A stretch of 64,000 bases of DNA from Zygnema cylindricum. Lineage: Eukaryota > Streptophyta > Zygnematophyceae > Zygnematales > Zygnemataceae. The translations under genes and the position numbers were made by a program. The stretch lies in NCBI GenBank assembly GCA_037447655.1, contig JBBHKE010003242.1:30325-94324 (forward strand), read 5' to 3'. Positions 55,036 to 64,000 of this stretch are shown in pieces. The notes under the pieces were generated by a model. It saw only the letters and a program-made list of their open reading frames with translations. It had not been told where the DNA came from and did no database searches. Each line of letters begins with the position of its first letter. Position 1 is the stretch's first letter.

Positions 55036-56053
55036 TGCAATTTTGTTCCATTGGACTACATAATTCAGGAAGCCTCTAGGTAGTTTTAAACTAACTCACT
55101 TTCAGCCACAACCACTGCTGCTCAAGCAGACAAATTGACAATTTGACTTCACTCATTGAATATTTGACCTCACTCCTGCGCAGTCTAGACTCCCCTAAGT
55201 CCGTAGCAAAAAGAATCACTGAAAACGGCCAACCAGCCGATAAGTTATGAGGTGGCAAAAAATGCCAATTTATACAAACTCTCAAAGAGAGAGGTGGTTG
55301 TCAAGTTTAAAATGCTAAGTCCTAACCCCTCTCAAAATCCCTTACTGCAGTACGAACTAATCAAACAACTGTACAGTACAAAAATATACTATGGCCAATG
55401 TCCTTTTTGTACGGCCTGTGTACGACAAGGCCACTGAGTGGACACGTGTCAACGTTCCACACGTCCTTATGTTCCCCGGAATTCTCGCGACCAAATGTTA
55501 TCCCTCCACGTGGCGCCAGGTCATGCCACGTCCAAAAACGCCAAAGTGACCATTTCAGGATCTAGGCGGCGATATATGCCGTTGGATTAAACCCGACATT
55601 AAATGTAAGCCGTCAAAATAAATGTCCGATCCATTTGTTTTGTGCGGGGTCACGTTCTTACTATATATTAACTAGTACTATGTTCCTTTATTCATAATTC
55701 AGTTAATCGGTTTCAAGATCATAACACACTTTAAGTATTTATCAAACCCTATGTAATTTAACGAACTTCTACGACAGACCGGTTAGAGCTGATGGCTACT
55801 CCTCGCTCTGCGGGTCAGAGGTGCGAGTCCTGCAGGACTCAACCTTTTGTTAAGAGTGACTTATGTCACTCTTTAGTCCTGCCTATGGAGCTGAGGCATC
55901 CATGGCTCCACTAGTCTCTCTCTCCTTCAGTGACTACAACAAGTATGGGGGATAGAGGAAAGAGGTGGAGGTAGACTGCCTGCGCTTTTTCTTTCTTTTT
56001 CTACTAAGCTATTCAGACCTAGAAAATACTCTACAAATCTAGTAATTTCAACA
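55036..56053 (-). repeat. Solo LTR of the copia lineage
   Basis: On minus it starts TGTTGAAATTACTAG (56053) and ends ACAAAATTGCA (55036), 1018 bp. It shares with the array LTRs the TATA (TATAAAT, 55269-55275), the CTCTC/GAGAG hairpin and the conserved AGTGATTCTTTTTGC block. No internal region on either side; flanks GTACG and GTGGT do not match, so no clean target duplication. Confidence 0.85.
55777..55840 (+). other. tRNA-like module, antisense in the solo LTR
   Basis: TTAGAGCTGATGG matches box A at about 10 of 12, and GGTGCGAGTCC matches box B (GGTTCGANTCC) at 10 of 11. Position and antisense orientation agree with the module in the array LTRs (about 210-280 bp from the LTR start). The best box B in the window. 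Confidence 0.6.
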
Positions 56054-56913
56054 GTGGTTGCCCGGTCGTCGTGGATGTTTGTTCACTTTTCCACGAGGCA
56101 CGTTGTTATTCGTTCAGGCGCTTAAATTTGACCGATTCCAGGTCACTTGTTGCGAACTGAAAGTGTCACGTGATGGCGTATCCGATTATGCATCCGACGG
56201 TCCACGTTTACGCCCATAACCGCGGAGAATCAAATCCCTCATACAGTAGGCTTATTTTTCTGACATTTTATTTTTTTCAGTACGGCACTATACGAAAACG
56301 TATGGATTTCAATAAACAACGATATTTTTCCCCTAATGGAACCTTACCCTTATTGATAAGGACAAAAAAATATTGCGCGAAGCGTGGAGATTTTTTTTTT
56401 TTAGTCTCCTCGGTGATAAGGTCGGATGGAAAAAAAAAAACAAAGTGTTCATACTTACAAAGTTCCCATATAGAGCATTAGCTACAAAAAACGTCACGCA
56501 CGTCACATGAGAACATGTAAATCACGTTGGGACTCAAAATATCTCCAAAATTGGACAAACGTTCACACTTTAAGCACTACGATTTAATATGTCAAATAAG
56601 TTGAGCCGAGAGTCACGTGAGAACACTTCACCTATGACATTAAAAACAAACAAAATGAAGTACAGTCATATTGTCGTTTGCTGCCGTAGGCGAATTTTTT
56701 TTTAGTACGCTACAGTACAGTACGTGAAATGAGGAGCATAAGCGAAGAGTACAAAAATACTTGAAATGAGGAGCATAAGCGGAGAGTACAAAAATATCAT
56801 ACAGTCATCATTGAACGAGAATTTTGAAAGGAGGAGAAGGTATTTTGAAAGCTGAGAAGTTATGTACATTCAATTTTTATAAAGTACAAGACAAATCCAC
56901 GTGTACGATTTAC
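56054..56913. other. Intergenic, no gene seen
   Basis: Contains a short direct duplication (GAAATGAGGAGCATAAGCG..AGAGTACAAAAATA) at about 56725-56795. No gene. Confidence 0.45.
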
Positions 56914-56916
56914 TTA

Positions 56917-57619
56917 GGGTGGACTTCTATTAACGAAAAAATGGGGTTTTTTACTAAAGGCCGTATCTTTTCGTACAAGTTCGTACATATTTATTTTTTC
57001 AACGAAAACAACATTACAGAAATTTGTCCAAGGTTGTAGGCATAAATTAGAACCATCAAATTTAATTACACTTTTTATCCGTGACGCCATATCACCAACC
57101 CTACAGTTTGTTAAGACTGTGCACAGGGAGGACTGTTCTCGAATACAGAAGGTGTAAAAACAGGCAGGGTGGAAAAGGTCAAAAAAATCCACGATGAACG
57201 TGCGCGTATGTGCATTCACATTCCAAGGGCCATGTGCCTTCCACGAGGGTGGCTGCGAATTTGCCGAAATTATCCCGTCACGCTCCCACCATCAAAGTTT
57301 GCTGCCACCTTTAGGTCATTGCGTTTTGAAATTTTGGGTAGTACATTTAATGCCATCTGTACGAGTCATTAATTACCTCCGATGGTACAGATTTTTCCTC
57401 CACGGGTACAAATATTACCTCCGCTCGTATAGACATTGCGTTCAAACTTTCCATCCTAAGATTCTTTCAAGATATTAAGCATCTAATATTAGCCTACGTG
57501 TTACCAACCAGAATGAGCCACGCAAATAAAAAGTGGTTTAATGTCGCGACCTACTGGAAGGCACGCCCTTCAGTAAAATTTTCCGTACAATTACTGAGAC
57601 GCCTAATGGAAGTCCACCC
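56917..57619. mobile_element. PIF/Harbinger-like element with GGGTGGACTTC ends
   Basis: Ends GGGTGGACTTCTATTA and TAATGGAAGTCCACCC, inverse with one mismatch; TTA at 56914-56916 and 57620-57622. 703 bp, no transposase. Confidence 0.83.
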
Positions 57620-57622
57620 TTA

Positions 57623-58455
57623 GGGTAACCTTCCATCAGGCGTTCCCAGTAATCGTACGGTCACGTTTACTTGCAGTAATATTTATAACACCTTTCCATC
57701 AGGTCGTGCCAAGTAATCGTACGGTCACGTTTAATTGCAGTAATATTTATAACACCTTTCCATCAGGTCGTGCCAGTGAAGCAAATATTGCTTACGCGTT
57801 AGATTGCAATTGGTACCACAAAGGATCCTGTTGAGCCGCCCGGGATTAATGAAAGATTTGAAAAGTACAAAATCTCAACTACGTATCTGTACGGGCGAAC
57901 GCATATTAAAATATCTAGTAGCGTCACGCTAATGTATGATATGTACATCCTTGTATTTGTCGTTGTACCAACGGTCACGAAAACCGTTGCAAAATGAAAA
58001 TTCGTACAAATGTCTATGAATGTACCATTTGTACGTTCATGTATTATCGATGTACCAGCGGAGGCGTGACACGATGTCCTACCACCAAGATTTTGTCGTC
58101 CAATAGGGTGGCTTTGATGTCAGAAGGTACACGCCATTTGCCACAGGTAAGTTTATAGCTTCACGTCCGTCGTGAATCGACTTTGACTTTTACAAGTGGA
58201 CCAATACACGCGTCCAGTTAGCGCAAAGTGTCCTCCCGAGGACAGTCGGCGGAGATTCGCCATGTACTGGATAGAAAGGGCGTTTGCGTTGAAATTTCAA
58301 AATCGGATGGTGGAAGTTTTCGCCAAAAAGTTTGGAGAATCTTAACGAATATTTAGTAAACATCTTTTGTAAAAAAAACAAAACAGTACTGCTTAGTATA
58401 GAAAGGTACTTTCTCCAGTAAACATCCCCACTTTTCGCCTGATGGAAGGTTACCC
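57623..58455. mobile_element. PIF/Harbinger-like element with GGGTAACCTTCC ends, abutting the previous one
   Basis: Ends GGGTAACCTTCCATCAGGCG and CGCCTGATGGAAGGTTACCC are perfect inverses. TTA at 57620-57622 is shared with the neighbour; TTA at 58456-58458. Just inside the left end a roughly 62-bp unit (TTTCCATCAGGTCGTGCC..ATTTATAACACC) is repeated. Confidence 0.87.
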
Positions 58456-58458
58456 TTA

Positions 58459-60344
58459 GTCTCATATGTAGCGTTACTATTTGATTTACGTACGGTCGAA
58501 ATTGAAATTATGTACTTCTCATTGTAGATTAACTCTCCGCGCAAAATTTTGTACGCTTGTGATGTAGATTAACTCTCCCCCTAAAATGTACTTCCATTTT
58601 TAAATATTTTTGTTTTTAAACGTACGGAAATATGACGTTGACTAACAATACTAACGATATTTCGTACGCTCGAACGTACATAAGTATCAATACACTTACG
58701 CTCGAACGCAAATTAATTTTATAGAGTACATAAAACACATGTTATATTTTCAAACTTACACCGTGAATCGCTATTAGTGTTTAAAATTTAGTGTGAAACA
58801 ACAATTAGTGTTGTTAACCCTATTTAATGTTCAAGGGCCTAATGCCAACAAAACAATAACGCTGATTTATACATCTAACACTAATTTTGATACACGTTCT
58901 TATAGTGTAGCCGCCTTAGGTTGTGTTCACATACTCGACGTTTGAACAAGTGAGAACAAGTTGGCGTTATGTTTTCCCATTTTTACAACTGAAATCAAAT
59001 TTGAGGGTGCTTTCTCATGACAACACCACTCTTTTTCTTGTCTTGAGATCGTTATTAAACACTTTTTTCTGTGGGTTTGTACTTAAAAACATAAAAAAAT
59101 AGTATGGACTGGCACATTTTATACACTACACTATTTCAAAATTGCCCAAACTATAGTAATTGGCATTAATTTCACCGTACATATATTAGCATAAAGAAAA
59201 AAATATAATTATAAATTATATTTTTGGTTCATGGGTCAGAGTTTTGAGAGCGTCAAATTAATGTTAATGATAGTAATAGTAATTCACATTGTAATTTTGT
59301 TTTTAAACGAACAATTTCAATTATTTATTTTTGTGTTTTCATTATTTGTTCTTTGTCTTTTATCGTTTGGTTTTTTCATTGATGTCATGTTGTTTTTTTG
59401 TTATTTGTCCTATTTGTCTTTTAGTTTTTACTTCCAAACTTATGTTGCATCGTTTTTATTATTAACTTATTATTTGCCCATGTCTTTTTGTTTTATATAT
59501 ATATATATATATTTTTTTATCAAGACAATAACATCTTTTTTTGTTTTATTTTTGTTAAACGGAATTGTGTTTGTACACGCATATTTTGTTGCATATTATA
59601 AAGTACGTTTTGTTTATTTGTTTTGGTGTATATGGATGAAAGTTTGTTTGCCAATATATAATTAAAAATCTTAATAAACTAATCTAATTGTGTAACTTGT
59701 TTGATAAAGTCAAATATATCGCCTTTAATATTTGTTAAAAATAATGTTTATATAGATTTTCTTTACAAATTATTTTTTATAATTATCATTCAACATTCAT
59801 TTTTGTTTAATGTTTTTTATGGTTACCTTCAATTTTGTATGTATGCACTAATTGTAGATGTAAATGGTTTGTGTTTGTCTGTTTGATAATGACATTTCGT
59901 CTTTTTTTTAAATGAAAAATTACAAATGTATTAATTTTGCACAACAATTTAAATTACTAGAGTGTAATTGCGACATATATTTTATACGATGTAAAACAAA
60001 AAAAGACTATAAAACTATTAATGTCCATTGCTTGAAGTTAGATTTTCAATCCTTTGTTTCGAGGTATGTCAAAATAAAAGAAAATCAGCATATAAATAAT
60101 TATTACTTTTTATATGTTTTTTTTCAAATGCTTTTCTACATTACCAATGTTGTTTAAAATTATTACAAAATTACGTACATAATGAATGTATATGTATATA
60201 TGAATGTGTGTGTGTGCGCGTTAATTTATATCATATATAGTGTACATTATATGTTATATATATTATATTGCAATATATTATATTATATCATATTATATAC
60301 TATTATATCATGTTATATTTTATTGTATTGTAATGCATATCAAA
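58459..60344. other. Very AT-rich intergenic region
   Basis: A MITE-A end (CACCGTGAATCGCTATTAGTG) is visible at about 58760. T-rich DNA from 59200 onward gives long hydrophobic frames (59231-59665, 59701-59886), judged to be chance. A TA-rich run sits at 60230-60320. Confidence 0.5.
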
Positions 60345-60566
60345 TGTTGCATAAATTTAACAGAAGATTAAATTAATTTGACTATATATACTAATAAACA
60401 GACTTTGGCTGCCTTAGTTCAAACAGGCAGTTATTTTTAGTAGGTTACTAAAAATATACCTGACGGACCCGAGATTTGATCTCGGTACCTGCGGTTTGTC
60501 AAGTTGACCGATAGCGGTCAACTTTATCCTATTAGACTAGGACCAATGCTAAGTGCCATAGTATGT

Positions 60567-60608
<42 letters not shown>

Positions 60609-61314
60609 GAGAGGAACAAATCCATTTAACTAAAACTGTATACGGCATGCATAGACACAGTTTTATGAAAGTACGAAGTACGATACTATTTCAAAACGGA
60701 TACCATGCATTTTTCCGACAGCGAAACAAATGTCGCGCAAGTATTTATAACGGCTAAGATTGCATCTCGCTGCAAATCCAACGGCGCACATCATCGCCGA
60801 AATCCTGGAGTGGTCACTTTGGCGTTTTGTGACTTGGCATGACCTAGAGCCACGTGGAGAGATGACATTCGGTCATGAGAATTCCGAGGAAGGTACGGAC
60901 AAGTGAAAAGTAGACACGCGTCCGCTATATAGCCTTGTCGTACAAAGGTCGTACAAAAGGTACACCGACAGTAGTACTTTTTGGTATTGTACAATAATCT
61001 GATTGGTCCGTATTTTAGTAGATAGAAGTTATTTGAGGGAATCAGGACTTAGAAAATTTTTGGTAGGTAATCACCTCTCCCTGTGAGAGTTTGTACAAAT
61101 TGGCATTTTTACTGCCTCATAACTTATCGGGTGGTTGTCCGTTTTCACTGATTCTTTTTGCTACGGACTCAGGGGAGTCTAGGCTGCATAGGGGTCCATT
61201 CAATTTGTCATTTTGCCTTCCTAGACAGCAGTGGTTGAGGCTTGAAGTGGGTTAGTTTAATACTATTTAGAGGCTTCATGTATTCTGTGGTCCAATGGAG
61301 GACACAGAATTGTA
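60345..61314 (+). repeat. 5' LTR of the decayed copia element
   Basis: Probable start TGTTGCATAAATTTAAC; end AGAATTGTA just before the primer-binding site. Has ATTGG near 61000, the CTCTC/GAGAG hairpin at 61075-61089, and a (TA)n run at about 60570-60605. The left boundary is inferred from similarity to the other LTR starts. Confidence 0.65.
60462..60544 (-). other. tRNA-like module, antisense in this LTR
   Basis: On minus, TAGTCTAATAGG fits the box A consensus at all 12 positions. A T-arm-like CCGAG-ATCAAAT-CTCGG has five perfect pairs. Between them lies a perfect 8-bp hairpin, GTTGACCG-CTAT-CGGTCAAC. Acceptor ends do not pair. Confidence 0.6.
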
Positions 61315-61315
61315 C

Positions 61316-61329
61316 GTTATGGGCCCACC
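61316..61329 (+). promoter_or_regulatory. Primer-binding site, half-tRNA type
   Basis: GTTATGGGCCCACC, one base shorter than in the array, two bases after the LTR end, and containing the gag ATG at 61319. Confidence 0.7.
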
Positions 61330-62208
61330 CTCTAGGGTACCCACCTTCAATGGACCTGGGTTCGTCTATTGGGAAGCCATGATGATGAGAGCTTTGTGCG
61401 AAAAACGATACTGGGGTATCGTCAGTGAAAAGTGAAACGTCCACTTTCGGGAACTCCACCAGGATTTGGAGGAGTAAGGTTTCTTGCAGCAACGGCTGCC
61501 TCACCGGAGGAGGCAGATGATGGGGATAGCAGTGTGTCTGAAACGGGAAAAGGGAAGGAGACACCCCCCACTCCTATTGCCATAGTCCTTGGAGCGGCGA
61601 CCGTGAAGACTGCGGAGAACGATACTCAAATGTGGGAGGATGTAAACATGGCTGCCAAGAACTTCATTATGAGGCACCTTACTCAATCTTTGGCCACTCC
61701 TCATCTTCACATTTACAAGGCCGAGGAGTTGTGGGTGAGTTTGGTGGAGATTTATAGAGCTGGAACTATTCAGGAGCTCCAGTTGGCTGAGCAAAAGCTA
61801 GTGAGTTACACTTACAAAGGAGAAAATATGTTAGATTACTGTAATAATCTTTCTTGTTTGTATATGGAGATGGAAAGTGCCGGATGGACAGGCACAATGA
61901 AAATGAAAGCTAACACCCTTATCATGAAGTTACCAGATGAGTACGAGAACATAGTGTACCGAGTACAAGAAATGGCAGATAGTTCATGGAAATGGAACAC
62001 AGTGGTCAAGATGATACTTATGCAGGAAAACACAATGGAGATTAGGAGAGGAGGAAAGAGCATTCAAGCTCTAGCAACAAGAGGGGACCGATGAGGGAAG
62101 GACCCGAAGAAACTGTACAAAGGGGAAAGAGATCATTCTGGAGGACCAAGGCCCCCAAAGGGTCTTTGTCATTTTTGCAAAAAGCCGGGATACTTCATCG
62201 CAGATTGT
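61319..62208 (+). pseudogene. copia Gag with frameshift
   Basis: Starts MGPPSRVPTFNGPGFVYWEA and runs to a stop near 61433. The next frame continues the same protein (GTPPGFGGVRFLAATAA) through the capsid part (MKLPDEYENIVYRVQEM) to 62094. The zinc knuckle follows in a third frame at 62167-62208 as CHFCKKPGYFIADC, with Tyr replacing the zinc-binding His. So two frame breaks and a damaged knuckle. Confidence 0.85.
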
Positions 62209-63483
62209 GTCAAGCTGTTGGAGCTGAGGCTCCAAGAAAACCGTGGAGGGGGTTCTTCCGAGGGAAGAAAAAGGCACTTGTGGTTACAAAAGTGACAAGA
62301 GAAACCAAAGATGGGACTTCTGAGGAGGATGGGGAGCTTCTGCTTGACGAGAATCTGGAGGAGAAGGAGATCCCTCGTAGACAGAAATGTGCCCTTCGAG
62401 AAAATCGGGAGGCTCGACAAGAAGGATGGATCATCGACTCAGGTGCATCTATGCATATGTGTCGTGATAACGAACTCTTCACTAAGCTAAGAAATATCCC
62501 TACTGTAGAGATAGAGTATGGGGATGTGAGAGTGGTTACTATAGATCTAGTGGGATCAGTAGATCTGAAAGTCTTAGTGGAGGGTGAGACTTCTATACTT
62601 ACATTCTCAAATGTACTCTACATTCCTCAGCTGAGTAAAAATCTTGTCTCTACGTGTGTGTTAGATGACAAAGAGTTTGATACCTTCACTAGAAAATGAG
62701 TCTTTACAGCTAAGTATGGGGATGAAGTTTACATCACGGCAGATAAGGGTAGCCAAGGAATGTTTAGGCTTAACCTGAATAATGAAAAGAAGAATGCTTA
62801 CTATGTTGGTGTTCCTAAGTTGATGATTTGGCATAAGCCGTTGGGGCATGTACATTTTGATAGGTTCAGGGAAATGAAAAAGCTTAGAGTAGTAGAAGGC
62901 ATTCAGTTTGGGGATAATGAAATAATGGATGATTGTAGTGGCTGTGCTCAAGGTGAGGCTCACAGACTTCCCTTTCCTAAAGCCGCCACATAAAGAGGTG
63001 AGAAAGTATTAGATTTGGTCCACACATATATTTGGGGACCCGCAAAAGTACCTTCAGTTGGAGGAAAAAGGTTTATGATGACAATAACCGATGACTGGTC
63101 TAGATACTCTAGAGTATACTTTTTAAAAACAAAGTCTGAAGCATCAACTTACTTCAAAGAATATAAAGCATGGAGTGAGAAGTTGCATGAAACCCCCATT
63201 AAGAGGATATAGAGTGATAATGGGGGGGAATATACCTCTAACCAAATTGAGGAATATGTGAGAGATGAGAGAGTACAGCACCAGAAAACTTTACCTTATA
63301 ACCCGTAACAAAATGGGGTAGCTGAGAGGTTGAATCAAACACTAGGAGATAGTGCATGAAGTATGTTGGCCGACAAGAAAATAGGAAAGAGATTTTGGGC
63401 AGTGGCAATAAACAGTGCCAACTACATTAAGAACAGAGTCCTTGCCTCAGCTGTAAAGGGAGTGACACCTTAGGAGAGATGGG
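62209..63483 (+). pseudogene. copia protease and interrupted integrase
   Basis: Protease active site IIDSGASMHMC at about 62427-62460, then NVLYIPQLSKNLVS. The integrase zinc-binding region (HKPLGHVHFDR, CSGCAQGEAHRLPFP) is at 62830-62990. Core pieces are HTYIWGPAKVPSVGGKRF (the first Asp of the family pattern is replaced by Tyr), SDNGGEYTSN and NGVAERLNQT. Stops occur at about 62697, 62991, 63210, 63306 and 63358. The frame ends where the nested LTR begins. Confidence 0.85.
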
Positions 63484-64000
63484 TGAAACTCTGAGACCTC
63501 CATTGGCCCTCAGAGTATGCAGATCCAAAAGAAGCTAATCTAGATAGTGCCGACTCCAAGTTAATATAAACCCAAGTGACTGACCCCTTGACAGTCAGAA
63601 CCCCAATATAGATTCACCCCTGTGAAATAACACTTTCTGTGTGCTCAATTCCACCACAGAATGCAAAGTTAGAATATGAGATTTGGACACATTCACCCAC
63701 TTTGACTTTCCCTTAGAAATACAGCCACCCTGGCAGACAAAAACTCTGACCGACTACACCCCTGTGTAGCCTAGACTCCCCTGAGTCCGCAGCAAAAAGA
63801 ATCACTGAAAATGGTCAAGTAAATTGATAGTTATGGCTGCCCAAAGTTAGCCATTTATACAAGGTGCTCTCTGGGAGAGACAGCTATCTACCCAAAATTT
63901 CCTAAGTCCTATTCCCCCTCTAAAACTCTATCTACTGAAGTACGGCACCAATCAAATTACTGTGTCGTACATAAAAGTACAGGTGCCGGTGTACTTTTTG
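63484..64000 (-). repeat. Nested LTR of the array family, cut by the window end
   Basis: On minus the sequence ends ...GTCTCAGAGTTTCA at 63484, the same 3' terminus as the array LTRs, and matches them through the TATA and CTCTC/GAGAG region to the window edge. It sits in the integrase of the decayed element. Whether it is a solo LTR or part of a full element cannot be seen. Confidence 0.9.

Larger units (their letters stand above)
60345..63483 (+). mobile_element. Decayed copia element interrupted by another LTR
   Basis: 5' LTR, half-tRNA primer-binding site, gag, zinc knuckle, protease and part of integrase in copia order. RT, RNase H and the 3' LTR are not visible because a minus-strand LTR enters at 63484 and runs off the window. 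Same lineage as the tandem array. Confidence 0.85.

Noticed and set aside
54752-55079. Overlapping ORFs of about 100 residues on both strands
   Set aside because: They overlap each other and run into the solo LTR; no recognisable domain.
59231-59886. Hydrophobic, Phe/Ile/Val-rich ORFs that look like membrane proteins
   Set aside because: The DNA is T-rich low-complexity sequence; hydrophobicity follows from composition and there is no conserved motif.

Overview
The window is nuclear DNA from a streptophyte, most likely a land plant. The reasons are spliced genes with GT-AG introns, a C2H2 zinc finger carrying the plant-type (Q/R)ALGGH signature, Ty1/copia retrotransposons, interstitial CCCTAAA-type telomere-like repeats, and a retroelement primer-binding site matching the plant initiator tRNA-Met anticodon arm. 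There is no operon structure and no sign of a bacterial or organellar genome. I cannot name the species. The DNA is AT-rich and dominated by transposable elements and minisatellites.

Three host genes can be supported. (1) A multi-exon C2H2 zinc-finger gene on + (about 10.97-16.26 kb), with six coding exons in consistent phase, a Thr-Gly-Gly-Gly repeat and a Gln-rich C-terminus. (2) A multi-exon class I phosphatidylinositol transfer protein gene on + (31.69-36.54 kb). (3) A single-exon orphan ORF on - (48.81-49.26 kb). No functional link between them is visible.

Layout: 0.4-2.8 kb holds CT-rich and TTGCCTC minisatellites. 3.2-5.1 kb is the 3' remnant of a copia element (RT/RNase H plus LTR). 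5.5-6.2 kb is a hAT-like element with a GTACG-rich interior. 7.0-7.7 kb holds two abutting TA-flanked MITEs. 8.2-8.8 kb is a local tandem duplication. 10.8-16.3 kb is the zinc-finger gene. 18 kb has telomere-like repeats. 19.5-21.8 kb is a head-to-tail MITE cluster. 21.8-28.6 kb is a complete but mutated copia element on - with 688-bp LTRs and a 5-bp target duplication. 31.7-36.5 kb is the PITP gene. 38.8-39.6 kb is a foldback element that received a 120-bp MITE and then a retroelement. 39.6-47.0 kb is a tandem LTR-internal-LTR-internal-LTR array of a short retroelement whose single ORF fuses Gag to an RNase H remnant. 50.7-58.5 kb contains five PIF/Harbinger-like elements flanked by TTA/TAA, plus a solo LTR. 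60.3-63.5 kb is a decayed copia element interrupted by another LTR that runs off the window.

The most interesting signals belong to the copia lineage. Its primer-binding site matches the anticodon arm (not the 3' end) of initiator tRNA-Met and overlaps the gag start codon. Its LTRs carry an antisense tRNA-like module with box A and box B similarity. Its tandem non-autonomous member keeps a long open ORF although protease, integrase and the RT catalytic core are gone.
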